DNA of 64,000 bases, taken from positions 29,910,147 to 29,974,146 of the forward strand of contig CM034243.1 in assembly GCA_019916065.1 (NCBI GenBank), written 5' to 3'. This DNA comes from Vitellaria paradoxa (Eukaryota; Streptophyta; Magnoliopsida; Ericales; Sapotaceae). The notes below the pieces were generated by a model. It was not told where the DNA came from. It worked only from the letters and a program-made list of their open reading frames with translations, and made no database searches. A program made the position numbers and the translations under genes. Below, piece by piece: positions 45,501 to 56,929 of this stretch. Positions within the stretch are counted from its first letter, which is position 1. The number at the start of each line of letters is the position of its first letter.

Positions 45501-47682
45501 AACAAAAAGATAAAAAATTAAAAAGTTATGTGCCATTTGGTTTATATTTCTATTTTTTGTTTTTTGTTTTTATTTTTTATTTTATATATTTTATGTTTTC
45601 AAAAAAAAAAAAAAACAGAACACCCATTTGATTTGATATTTTTTGTTTTTTTTTTGTGTTTTGAGATTGTTTTCTTATTTTGAGTTGAAAACACTCGAAA
45701 CGACTTTTTTTCATTTTGCATTTCATTTGTAAATTTATTTTCTATTTTATAAAATAGATTTTGAAAACACTATGATCAAATATATTTTGAACTATTTTTT
45801 TTTATTTTTAAAATTGTAAAATGAAAAATGTGCTCAAAACAGGTATACCAAATGACACTTTGACTACTAAAAAATTAGCTTATTTTCTTTTTCAAACACA
45901 AAAAAAAAAAAAAAACTAAGATGATATTTGGTTTGCATTTCTATTTTCTATTTTATGTTTTTATTTTCTATTTTATATATTTTATGTTTTAAAATTTCAA
46001 AACAAAGAAAATAGAAAAAAATAATTAGTTTGACATTTTTTATTTTTTTGTATTTTGAAATTTTTTTTTTGTTTCGGGTTAAAAACGTTCAAAATGACAT
46101 TTTTACTATTTTACATTTCATGTATAAATTTATTTTTAATTTTTTAAAACAAATTTTAGAAATACAAGTGATTAAATATATTTTAAACTATTTATTATTT
46201 TTAAAAATACAAAATAAAAAAAAAAAAAACTCGAACCAAATATATCAGACACTAACTAACTTTTTAGTCATTAGTTGCAAGCCAACTAAATTCCGAGGTT
46301 ATTGAATTTTTTTTTTTTTTTAACTTCTCCTTCTTGTGGATTTCAAATAATTTAGTTCGAAATTGCAGAACGGAATCACGTCCCTTTCCACCAGCATGGC
46401 GATGATATTCGCAACCTTCCTGACCATCATCTACACTCCATTAGTGGTGGCCAACATAATCGAGCGCGCGAGGAAACGCTCCCCGACCCAAAGAATGGCG
46501 CTCCAGTGGCTGGACCCCACAAACGAGCTCCGCATCATGCTCTGCCTTCACGGCCCTCAGAACGTCCCCACCGCGATCAACTTCATGGAGATTTCTCAGG
46601 GAGGATCGTCGGGCCCCGGAATCATGGTCTACGTCACCGACATGATCGAATTGACGGACAGCATCGCCGCTACGCTGGCGCGCGGCGAGGGGATGGACGC
46701 GGTGACGGTGACCGACCGGGGGGTGATCGAGATGAGGGAGAGGATTACTAAGGAAGTCGAGAATTATGCGGAAGCGTACGGCGAAGGGATCGAGTTCAGG
46801 CGGATGCTGGCGCTCGCGACGATGAATGTGATGCATCAGGATATCTGTGTACTCGCGGAGGACTTGTTGGTTTCCATTATCATTTTGCCTTTCCACAAGG
46901 ATAAGCAGCCGGATGGGAGACTCGGTCCCGGCCATTCTGGATTCCGCCTCATCAATCGTAAGGTGAACCTAAGAAATTAGCAATGCTCGACACAAATCAA
47001 TTATTACTACTGATCAATTATGCATTGGCAAGCAATGTTTAGATTCTGATCATACGATCTTCTTTGGCAGGTCCTTCGACACGCCCCATGCTCTGTAGGG
47101 ATTCTAGTGGACCGGGGACTCGGATCGATCAACAAATTCTCAAGATCATCAGTCTCCCTCGCCGCGGCAGTTATCTTCATCGGAGGCAAAGACGACCGGG
47201 AAGCCCTATCTTACGCCGGACGCGTAGCACGGCATCCCGGAGTAAAACTCACGGTGATAAGATTCCTCCTCGACACCTCCTCCGACAACAGACTGGCCGC
47301 CAATAGACCTAGGGCGAGAACGCCGGAGCTGGAAGAAGAGATGAAGCTGGACGACGAGTACTTCGCCGAGTTCTACGACAAGCACGTGGCGAGAGGGCGA
47401 GTTGCTTACATGGAGAAGTACGTGGTGAACTCTGGACAAACGTTTTCAATCCTGAGGTCGATGGAGGGGCAGTATGGGCTTTTCATAGTAGGGCAAGGGG
47501 GGAGGGTGAATTCGGTTCTGACGGCGGGGATGAATGACTGGGAGGAGTGTCCGGAGCTAGGGCCTATTGGGGATATCCTCTCGGCTCCCGACTTCTCAGT
47601 CACTGCCTCTGTGTTGATCATCCAACAGCATGTTCTTAGAGGGGAATTAGCTGGACTAGATGATGAATTTTCAATCATGTAA
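42543..47682 (+). CDS. CHX28: Cation/H+ antiporter, CHX28-like (four exons)
   Basis: Exons 42543-42734, 43819-44817, 46369-46962 and 47071-47682 join in phase 0 to give 798 aa; Arabidopsis CHX28 is about the same length. The N-terminal half is a CPA2 Na+/H+-exchanger domain with about twelve hydrophobic segments (roughly 25-440), including the conserved MFVFGLEID motif and the GFNSSLSAFLTGLFMP and LFFSWVGIEADF segments. The C-terminal half (about 440-798) is the long hydrophilic CHX tail, with HAPCSVGILVDRG and FIGGKDDREALSYAGRVA motifs. CHX proteins move K+ or other monovalent cations against protons in endomembranes or plasma membrane; the cargo of CHX28 is not established. The usual Asn-Asp of the ion path reads Ser-Asp here (GVQSDLV). 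The donor of exon 3 is AAG/GTGAAC, chosen because it restores NRKVLRHAPC. Confidence 0.88.
42735..43818 (+). other. CHX28 intron 1
   Basis: A 1.08-kb intron, donor GTAAGT and acceptor AATGTAG. It holds an AT microsatellite (42890-42911) and a family-A MITE (43608-43741) about 80 bp before the acceptor. Nothing else is recognisable. Confidence 0.8.
43608..43741 (+). mobile_element. Family-A MITE in CHX28 intron 1, 134 bp
   Basis: Ends ACTCCGTTTGG and, reverse-complemented, TGGAGCGTTTG, with TTA on both sides. The core AAAGTTATTCACTTTTTATTTC is shared with the copy at 45131 in the next intron. Confidence 0.6.
45131..45281 (+). mobile_element. Family-A MITE in CHX28 intron 2, ~150 bp
   Basis: Inverted ends GGGAGCGTTT and AAACGCTCCC are perfect over 10 bp. 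Nine-base direct repeats TTATATATT lie on both sides (45122-45130 and 45282-45290, with one extra G at the right end). A 9-bp duplication would fit Mutator-type elements, whereas the related copy at 43608 has TTA flanks, so the superfamily is open. Confidence 0.7.
45531..45857 (+). mobile_element. MITE-like element, family B copy 3
   Basis: Left end TGCCATTTGGTTTATATTTC and right end GGTATACCAAATGACA; the first 10 bases are an imperfect inverted repeat (TGCCATTTGG against TGTCATTTGG). This is the best-preserved copy of the family found at 488, 7727 and 45921. Confidence 0.6.
45921..46252 (+). mobile_element. MITE-like element, family B copy 4
   Basis: Starts ATGATATTTGGTTTGCATTTC and ends near AACCAAATATATCAGAC, with the same internal order as the other family-B copies (ATTAAATATATTTTAAACTA near the right end). 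It directly follows copy 3 in the same intron. Confidence 0.55.
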
Positions 47683-47699
47683 TATGTAACCCCAGCAAT

Positions 47700-50160
47700 T
47701 TTTTTTTTTTGCCTTTTGAGGAAAGAAATTTCAGTGTATATTCGAAGGAGGGAAGAGCCAGGATCAAACTTGGATATGAGCTGTGGGATTCAACGACGGA
47801 TCTTGCCATTAGGGGAAGCCCTGTTGCTCGTAACCTCAGCATGTACTTGTTATCTAATTGTAGGAGGATACACGGAAGGGGTATGTAAATGGAACCTTGT
47901 AGAAAGCATCAAGGAAATGGATTGATGGTAGGTGCACAAATATCACGACATAAATTGTTCTAATAGGCTTGGTTTTAGACTGCTTCTTATCAGAATTTCT
48001 CAGCTATGTTTCATTATATTGAGAGTTGGAGTAGGGAAACTATTATAGGTTTCTATGCCAACTCACTGACGTGAGACCGGACATTGTTGAATTAAAATTT
48101 CACAGTGTAAAGTTTAGAGATGCATTTACACTTTTATTTAATTAAAAACGCATGGATGCATCTGACCTTAATGTCAGGGAGTTAAGATAACTTTATATGT
48201 CTACCTCCCTTTTTCGGTTTGTTCAACACATTCTTATTTGGTTCGTTTGAAAGTCTAATTTTTAATAATTTTTGTTATTTTTTATCAAAAATTGGTAGAT
48301 TTATGTTAAAAATTGATAGTTTTATACTAAAAGTTGATAAATTTATACTGCAAATTTTTTTGCCAAATGGTACCATTGTTTGACTTTTTTAACACAGGGT
48401 ATTTATCGAAACTTTATTCACATTTCCAATAAAATTCACAGAAAATTACGAAAGGAATTAGGCCATGTTTGTTTTGAGGAATTGAATGATGAAGTATAAA
48501 TAATATCATGGGATAATATATGGGATTGGATATAATATGGGATTAATTTTTATGTGGAATTATTTTTTTTGTGTTTAGTTTGTGGGATATAAAGTGGGAT
48601 AAAAGATGTGATTTAACATGAGATGTGATAGGAAATAATTTTGAACTTTTAGATTTCGGCGGAAAACAAATCCGCAGATGGGGTATAAGTAATACCACAT
48701 TCTCATGGTATTACTTATCCCTCATTTTGAGGGATATATTATCCAAATGGACTATTTTTCCTTAGTTATTTTACAAAACCAAACAAAGGATATTGGGCCC
48801 CACTAGACTCATAATCCAATCTCCCCTTTTTATCCCATAATCAAACATGGTTTTAAGGTATAAATAATGCTGCTCTACAATAAAAAAACAAGAAAGAAAA
48901 AAAAAATGACCATAATAATACTGAACACTTGTGAATTTATCATTTGAAAATAATCCATTTGGCATTGGTAGCCATTAGCCAAGCTAATGGCTACTTCAAC
49001 AGTGCTTAGTCGAATTTACCTTCTTATATTTTAACCTTCTTTTAAATTTTCAAGGATAAAAATGTCAAATTAACAAAAACAAGTTAACCACTTAAAAAAA
49101 AAAGTCACTTTTTTTTTCCTTTCCAAACACAAATTTAGCTAACTTTTTTTTTAGCTAACTAGTACCTAGCTAAAAAAAAGGCTAGCTAAATTTGTTCCCA
49201 AACCAAGCCTTATAAATAGATAAAAGTCTATTTTAGTTATAATTCTACCACTACCACGTCATTTTGATTACGTTTTCTCAGAAGTAAAAGCACTGAAGTA
49301 TACACGGGCTTGAAAATTCATGTATGGAATATACTATCAAGAGTCCTTCCATTTTATGTACGTTGGAACCAGAAACCATGCAGCAATAGTATTGGTGATC
49401 CTCCCACTTGAGGGGCTTCCTTATGTTTCATGGATGTGAAGTTCCTCTGGTTCTAACCATATAGTCAGCACTCAGCAATCGTCAGTCGATCCTATGATAG
49501 ATTTTTGCCGAGAGATTTTTGCCGAGAGATCATCGGGCTTGAGGACTATTCTTTTGCCAATCTGTTTGCAGCTTGAATATTATGATGTTAATGAATATTT
49601 CCCATTGAGCCCTCTAATGTTACAGAGTAAGGGTGGAATTGAGCCGAAGTTTAGTTTACTCAAATTCAATTGAAAAGATAGTAGTTCGAGTTTACAATCA
49701 AAATGAAATTGTTTTATTAATTAAAAAAATATCATTTTAGCCTAAAATGTTATATATTATATCATTTTCTTGATTTAGCTTGCATGCTTTCGAGCTGAGA
49801 TATCCTTAACTCAAGCTCGAATTTGTATTGACCAACAAAAATAGCTTGGATTCGGCTTCCTAAGCTCACGAGTTAAGCTCAAATACCTTGCTGAGTTATT
49901 TGATTCGCTGCCAACCCTAATTACGAGTCATAGTCCATAATTTCCAGCCAGTTCTCACTAGCTTCAGGAAATTTCCTTCCTAGTTTCTTTCCAATGCTCA
50001 TAAATAGCCATACCCCTCTACAAGTGGAGCCCTCTGGATTAATTCTAGGCTGAAATTTAGCATCCAGAATGAAACAATGAGACAGGCTGCAAATAAACAT
50101 TCTGGCAGCTAAGACACTAAGAATTTATATAAACAACACAGATTGAGAAGTAAAAATTGT
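47700..50160. other. Intergenic region between convergent CHX28 and TAB2
   Basis: The two genes converge here. Apart from their 3' UTRs I see no gene. A Tourist-like MITE occupies 48461-48852. A further TE-like stretch with repeated TTAGCTAAC motifs lies at about 48958-49210. A tandem GATTTTTGCCGAGAGA repeat (two copies) sits at about 49500-49530. Confidence 0.6.
48461..48852. mobile_element. Tourist-like MITE, 392 bp
   Basis: The left end GGCCATGTTTG pairs with the reverse complement of the right end, AACCATGTTTG, and TTA flanks both sides. The interior repeats GGGATAATATATGGGATTGG-type motifs, with complementary ATTATCC/TCCCATAATC motifs near the right end, so the whole element can fold back. 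A related but less complete copy occurs near 28930-29220. Confidence 0.6.
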
Positions 50161-50185
50161 GATTGTTGTTATTTTACTTGATATA

Positions 50186-53100
50186 TTACACTGGGGGAGG
50201 TGGCAAGTCTAATAGAAGCCAAAACCCAACACAGTCATCAGAATCCAAATCCTCTTGGATGGCAAGGAAATGTAAACCTCTGCAGGTCTTCTTTGCAGCT
50301 TCCCAAGCTTCGGCTTCATTTGTTGTTACAGGTGTTTTCTTATAGGTGGCATAAACATATCGTGTAGAGATTCCGACAGATAATATCAAGCAGCCTCGAG
50401 CGATGTCTGCTTCAACCGAACAGACTTCTAATCCATTCATCCAAGCTGCAGCAGTGCAGGAAGGGGGAAAAAAATTAAAAAAAATTAATCTGGATCCCAG
50501 AATAGAAAGAAGAGATGTGCAAAAAGGCACAAGCAATAGAATGCTTTTATGGTTAAATACATATTTTTAGATGACAATGCAAATGTTGTGAACCAGTGCA
50601 TAAGGAATCGATTTTTTTTTTTGTTCTGCCATTAGTTTAATAAAAGATATAGTGATTGATGTCCTGGAATGCCAATAATGAAAATGCAATTTAAAAATAC
50701 AATTTCATTAAGCCTAAAAATGAATTTTCATTTTACGTTGTCTGTGTATTTTTTTGATCCAAAAAATGCATTTTGATATCGTACTCTGTGTACATCTATT
50801 ATTATTCCAATACTTCTCTTTCCTTCCTTCTCATACTTTGTGCATATCTTTTATATTTCTCGAGTACCAATGTGCTGTGATCTATTATCCTTCTTTGCAT
50901 TTTCAAATAAGAATAGATCATGCATTTTCATATTCTATTCTATCCTTATATGAGAATATAAGAATAATAGATTTTTAGTATATCTCTTCACTTTCTTTGC
51001 TATACTAAAAGTTAAAGAGATATTAAGGTGATGGTAGTTGAAGAGATGATCAATACAGAAGAGAATAGAATAAAAATGAAAGAAGAAAATTAGAATAGTT
51101 TTGGATAAAACCAAGATAAACGAGAATATAAGAATAATAGATTTTTAGTATATCTTTTCAATTTCTTTGTTATACTAAAAATTGAAGAAATATTCTAAAA
51201 ATTTTAAGGCGATGACTATTGAAGAGAAGATCAATACAAAAGAGAATAGGATAAGGAAAGAAGAAATTAGAATAAAACAAGGATAAACGAGAATATAAAA
51301 ATAATATATTCTTAGTATACTTTTCAATTTATATGATGTACTAAAAATTAAAGAGATATTCTAAAAATTTTAAGGTGATGACAGTTGAAAAGAAGATCGA
51401 TACAACGAATAATAGGATAAGAAAGAAAAGAGAAATTAAACTAATTATTAGATAAGGATAAAACAAGAATAAAACGCAATATGAAAATGCATAAAGAAGA
51501 AAACGCAATGTGATACCGCATTTTTAGTTGAGCCCCTAGTAGTTTACCGGATAAATTGATAAGTCGGGCATTTTCGGCCCACCAAGCGAAACCGGTGGTT
51601 TCTTGGTCACGACCAGCTAAAGCTAAAGTTCAAAGCAAAAACGCAATTTGATACTGAGTTTTCATTAACGGTATTTTTATAAATATTTTTATTTGGACAA
51701 TATTTTCTATATTTTTTTTATTAAACTAACAGCAGAACAAAAAAAAGAAAAATAAAAATTCTGAGGGTCTCACTTCTTGTGGTGCATACAGTGTTGGGTT
51801 AAAAATTAAGGAAACAAGTGTTATGGGAGAAATTGTTAATGTTTTACCACTACAACTTTTCATTCCCTACACTCCTTACACATTTAACCACTCAAGTGTG
51901 GAAAATATTAACCCATTAAAATTTTTATGAAATGTACCTAACATAATTAAAGGGGGTGAAATTTTACCTGATTAAAATTTACGCCCTTTAACCCCATACA
52001 CCCAAGGGGGAAAATGTAGTAAAAAAACTATGAAAAATTAAAATGCAATCCAATAAGATATCACCAGTGTCTGCAAAATCTCTTCCTTCACCCGATTGCA
52101 TGGAAAAAGTACAAGTACGAAAAATTTAACCACGACACAAGGTTTTATATGCCCCCTCTCTCTTAGCAGGAGTTAAGAAAATGGATATAAGACAACATAT
52201 ATGGGAAACAACACTAGGAAAACCACAGTAACACAGGATGAAGAATTAAGATAACAAAGAAAAAGAAAATGTTTGTAGTCATGGTTGGCTCAGCACCTGA
52301 AATCCTGATAAACTAATCTGTGGTATAAGGGTTCTAATGTTCTGTTTTGGATCTGAAAAAGGGTTCTATGCAACTATCTATCTGAAAATGGGTTTACCAA
52401 CTTCAGGATATTTCCTATCCAAATGTTCACCCTTATTGGCCAACTAATTGGAAGCATGATATACCTACAAACTCAAAAAGATTCTCTGAGTTATTCTGGT
52501 GAGGAACATGAACTGGAAAAAGGGATGGCCTTAACCATTCTACATTTGCTGGGGTAGGTTGGCTGGGAATCTGCACTCAAGTCAACTTATACCCACCCAT
52601 ACATTTACATGCCACACAAACACAAGTAGAGAAATGTAATATTTTTGGGTCGGCGGCTTCCAATGTTTCTATGGAGTTCGACCATGCAAAACGGTACGAA
52701 CGCATACAAATCTATTTTTCAGTCAGGGCAGTCACCAGTCGTAGGTGCTTTGTTGGCAAATGGATGTGCTTATTAAATTTTGGTGCTGTTATCAATATGA
52801 TAATTTAGGACAAGGTCTAATTTGAACATAGGATTATGTTCCCTTTTGAGGAAAGTAGGATTTGACAAAATGAGGGCTTAAAATGTTCCCAAGGAGAGTT
52901 ACCATTCATACTTGCTTTGAATCTGCAAAAAGACATAGTTATTAAATTTTGGTACCATTGGCAACACATAATAATTTAGGGAATATGGTCTAGTTTGAAC
53001 GTGGGATTGTGTTTCATTTGAGGAAAGTAGGATTTGATGAAATTTACATTATGTTCTCTCAAGCTGCAATCTCCCAAGCAACCTGATGATTTTGGTTGCC

Positions 53101-56100
53101 AATGTCCACTTCATTCTCACCTGAGATGAAAGAAAACTTTACTTGGAAGGAGGACCAATCAAATTTTCTTCCAGGCAAAACCCTTGTGGGTTGTGGTGTT
53201 AGGAACAGGAATCAAAATGCTTGACAGGTAGTGAGGATTTGAAGTTTTTGGTATGAATTCAAGAGACAACAGACATTTTCTAATGGTACTGAAATCAGAG
53301 TAAGAGCCATAATTCCAGATTTTATCAAATCAAATGATGTACTCAAAAGGAATTTCTCCATTCATAGCAACGGTTTGAAATAGTTTCACGAGTAAATATC
53401 TTTATCTTTTGTAGGAGAATGTTGCATCAGTATTTTGATCCAGCGTTAACTACAAAACAAACCAAAACATCCCGTCCCCCCTCCCGGTGCTCAAGACAGA
53501 AACAAATAAATTGACTACATCAAGAATTACAAAGTTGTGCTTCTTAGCGTTGGATCTGGTACGAGGAAATGTCATGGGAAGATGCAAGCAATGTATTAAT
53601 GACAACACCAATTATAGACCTATTTAATGGAGCAAGCAAATGAAATAAACTTGATTTAACATTGCTGACAGTTAGATGCTACCAGAAAATATCCAAAGGG
53701 CTGTATAAATGTACCTGCTAAAGGTTTAGCACGTGAAGATGCAACAGCCAATCCAGGAATCAATGTCTTTTTGTCAACTTCGATCCCCAAAAGGTCCAAA
53801 TCTAAGCTTGAACCGAAGACATATCTTGTTGCTAAGGTGGAGACCTCCTCCTGAACAGCTGAAACAACAAAGTATAATTAGTTTTCAAGATGGATTTTAC
53901 AAAATGCAAATACTGATTGCATTCTAAGATAAGAGAGAACTGGAACTCACATAGTAGCAGAATTTGGCTGTAGAACCACTTGACGAGTTGCGATATTTTT
54001 TGTTTCTATATTCGATATTAGGAGTATCCCTACCCCGGTTGGAGGATTTATGACTTATTACAAACACTTGCACTAAAAATTTAAAAGTAGAACAAAAATC
54101 TACAACCTCATTTCCTTTTTTCAATTTGAACTCTCAGTGGAGATGGTAAAGTTTTGAGTTTGGAAATAACTAAATAGAAATAACTAGTGAAACCGTTTAT
54201 GCAATGTTATTACAACTTCTCCATGAATAGGTTTGTTACCCCCAAAAAAAAGTAAATTTCACATCTGCCAATTTTAATTTTCAAGATACGTACCTGAAAA
54301 AGGTAACTGGACAAAAGCCCATTTCTCACCAAACAAATTCTCCGGAAGATCCATTGGAAAAGGGTTATCTAGTGACAGAAGTGGTTTGGCTCCTTTCTGA
54401 AAGCCAGGATGACGCATATATACAGCTTCATAGCGTTCTTCCAGCCACAGAAGTAGTGATAGACACTGAAATTTGACAAAGCAACTAGAAATATTACAAA
54501 AAGACGGTAAAGCATGTAATACAAAACTAACATCATATATGTTCTATTATGTGGTATCTTCACAATTAACATATTGGATACAGGTGAATAAAATTTTATA
54601 GGTAACAACCTATATGAACCTCATGGTGCAGTAAGTGATGAGTTCAGAAGTATAATCATTACTTTTTTGGATATCAATGAAAAAATACTCACACCAATAG
54701 GGCAAGCAGGCTCATTGATTGGACTTGCAAATTTTGTAAAGGGATAAATATTTTCCTCTTCTATTTGATTATATAGAAAAAAAAAATCTAGTATGATGCG
54801 AGTGAACTTAATTTTTTCTGATATTTGGCTGTTGACCTCTAAGAAGCACGATTTATATACTAATAACTTAGCTTGATTTAGCTGCAGTTTGTAATCAAGG
54901 ATGCCAGCCTTGCTTTGAGAGTCTGGAAAAGCTAGATGTTATTCTAATAGGAAACTCATTCAAAAATTTAAAGTGCAGAACACAGAATTGTAATGCTATC
55001 AAGAACCTTTCCCCTTTGTTTGGATCAAGGCTTTGTCAAGGTAAAAGAAAATCAAATGGAAGATGAAATTACATGTAGGTCTTCATATTTTTTTGGTTAA
55101 CCAAATAAAAAATAATGCTTTTGACAAATATCTATTTATTTTCTTCTTATTTTTTTAATCCAATAAAAAATTAAATAAATTTGAATTTTTCACCCCATTT
55201 TGGCTTTCAACCTTTTTCTTAACTTCTATTTGCCCTCCACGAATCCATGACCCAAACATAGCACTTAAAAACTCCCACATTCCTGCTTTAGCTTCTGCCA
55301 AAAAGAAACTTACAAAAACTATCTTTAAACTTCTATAACCACTTCAATTGTCAAATTGCTATAAGTTCAAGAGTTAAACTAAATTTTATGGCGCTCCCCC
55401 CCCCTTCCCCCTTCTTTTTCCAAAAAAGAAGGACAAGCATATGCAAAGAGATAGAGAAAATTACCAATATGTCCAAGTCAGCTCATTAACAAATTTTACT
55501 TTATGCAGAGACTGATATTTCAGCATGTTGATTATTCGCTTAGCCAAAAAATAAAATGAAAAATGCTACTCTACCATAACTTCCAGCGAAAATCTTGTAC
55601 CAGAATGAAGTGTACAGTCATACTCGTTAAAGTGTTGTTTATCTAAGAGCGATTAGCTCACGAGGAACAACACCATTCTAGTTAAACTTGCTGATTAAAA
55701 ATTTTGATTGCGTAGCATTACTCAAAATATATTTATGTATATTATGAGTTGATTAAGAAGTTTCTTTCAAATATCATCTTTTAGCATCAGCTTCATCTGC
55801 ATTGCAGATAACAGTCTTGATACAGCAAACATGAACAGATTTAAAAAAAAAAAAAAAAATCATTGAAAATTGAAAAAGAAAAGCCAAACAACGCTGACAT
55901 ACCCGTTTACTTGGAACAGGCTTTATACCAAGCTCTTTACATGATTTTGTGATGATTGTCTGCATCTGTGACCTAAAAACCATAAAACCAGTCAAATTCC
56001 ATCTATTTTATGCAATAACAAAAACCCAAAACTACAGTTGAAATAGCTTGATAATTGATATGCTCATTTCCTTAAACTTTTTGGCACAACTTAACATGAT

Positions 56101-56821
56101 AATAGATATCTAATTTTAGGAGGTTCTAGGTTCGAATTTTGTTATTCCATATTTATTGTAGTGCATTTTATTTATTTGCATTAGTGCATCTTGTTTAATT
56201 TGATTCGTTTGTCTCGTGTAAATTGGAATTGCGCACATTTCAATTTAAGCTTTTAACAATTGGTACTTAACAAACTATCTAGACCTATGAAAATAAATAA
56301 AATAAATAAATTCACCTGAAGAAGCGAATTTTATCAGGCAAAGGCAACCCCAATTCGTCACTGATCGATACAATCGCTTCCTTCAAAGTAATACTGTTGA
56401 TGACATTGTTAGGGAAGAACTTGTTGTACTGAAGCGACAGCGAGCTATCGCAGACAACGAGCTCCCAAATCTTCTTCCCTCTGATATCGAGAATGGGTCT
56501 CGAGCAGAAGTCCAGTTCCCACTCCGAAATGCTCTCCGGCTCGACTTCCGGGTCTAGATAGCACAGCTCTGCAGTTGGGTCTCCGTCTTCTTCTTTTTCT
56601 TCTTCTTCGTCGATGGCGTCTACTTCTAGAGGTGCTGGAACGGACCTCTCGGAGACAGAACTGCGTCGGAGAAGGCGATTTGGCGGTGAATTTGTGGATA
56701 ATTGGGAGTGCTTCAATGGGATTTTGGTGGGTTTCGTCACGGAGGTGAAGCTGTAGATGGGTTTGCGAGATTGAAACCTTGGGGTTCTGATTTTGGCGGG
56801 GTTGAAGCCCAGAGTAGCCAT
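50186..56821 (-). CDS. TAB2: TAB2/ATAB2 homolog, chloroplast RNA-binding translation factor (five exons)
   Basis: Exons 56821-56316, 55972-55903, 54465-54294, 53858-53715 and 50445-50186 splice with matching phases into 383 aa, close to Arabidopsis ATAB2. Residues about 1-65 are a basic, Ser/Pro-rich plastid transit peptide, followed by an acidic linker (70-85). The conserved TAB2 domain runs from about 86 to 383, with [57 protein letters not shown], the [11 protein letters not shown] block, [24 protein letters not shown], and the C-terminus [17 protein letters not shown]. In Chlamydomonas Tab2 binds psaB mRNA; in Arabidopsis ATAB2 is needed for translation of photosystem I and II mRNAs under blue-light control. 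The ATG at 56821 starts the family motif MATLGF; the GA repeat upstream stays open in frame but has no ATG. Confidence 0.94.
50446..53714 (-). other. TAB2 intron 4 (3.27 kb)
   Basis: Donor GCAG/GTACAT at 53715/53714, acceptor GCTGCAG ending at 50446. It contains a three-copy tandem repeat (50952-51474) and possible transposon sequence around it (about 50690-51690). The 51700-53700 part shows duplicated phrases (GTCTAATTTGAACATAGGATT near 52810 and GTCTAGTTTGAACGTGGGATT near 52985), indicating an internal diverged duplication. No exon-like frame is visible. Confidence 0.7.
50952..51474. repeat. ~170-bp tandem repeat, three copies, in TAB2 intron 4
   Basis: Each copy starts GAGAATATAAGAATAATAGA or close to it (50952, 51122, 51289), continues with TTTTTAGTATATC, then a GTGATGACAGTTGAAGAGA-like stretch, and ends with GGATAAAACAAG-like sequence. 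Spacing is 170 and 167 bp. Copies have diverged moderately. Non-coding in all frames. Confidence 0.85.
54295..56315 (-). other. TAB2 introns 1 and 2 (55973-56315 and 54466-55902)
   Basis: Two introns frame the short 70-nt exon 2 (55972-55903). Intron 1 (343 bp) contains a possible SINE head near 56118-56150 (AGGTTCTAGGTTCGAATTTTG). Intron 2 (1.44 kb) has a C-run at 55396-55406 and otherwise no recognisable element. Confidence 0.65.
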
Positions 56822-56823
56822 TG

Positions 56824-56828
<5 letters not shown>

Positions 56829-56855
<27 letters not shown>
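56829..56855 (-). repeat. (GA)n microsatellite in TAB2 5' leader
   Basis: On the TAB2 sense strand a GA dinucleotide run lies 8 bases upstream of the start codon. The frame through it stays open (Arg-Glu repeats) but no ATG precedes it, so it is read as untranslated. GA repeats in plant leaders can bind BPC/GAGA-binding factors. Confidence 0.8.
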
Positions 56856-56858
<3 letters not shown>

Positions 56859-56929
56859 CTTGATGATAACAGAGTTTTAACAGTGGTGGGAGAGATGGCA
56901 GTTATCGACCACTAGTATCCGTTGCCAGA

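Larger units (their letters stand above)
44818..46368 (+). other. CHX28 intron 2, filled with MITEs
   Basis: A 1.55-kb intron, donor AAA/GTAAGA and acceptor AATTGCAG. It holds a family-A MITE (45131-45281) and two family-B MITEs in the same orientation 63 bp apart (45531-45857 and 45921-46252), so more than half of the intron is transposon-derived. Confidence 0.75.

Noticed and set aside
46441..46935. 164-aa minus-strand frame opposite CHX28 exon 3
   Set aside because: Shadow of a GC-rich coding exon; the plus frame carries the CHX motifs.
50952..51474. CRISPR-like array
   Set aside because: The repeats are directly adjacent ~170-bp units without spacers, in a plant intron; no cas genes.
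56822..56857. N-terminal Arg-Glu extension of TAB2
   Set aside because: The frame through the GA microsatellite is open, but it has no ATG; the family start motif is at 56821.
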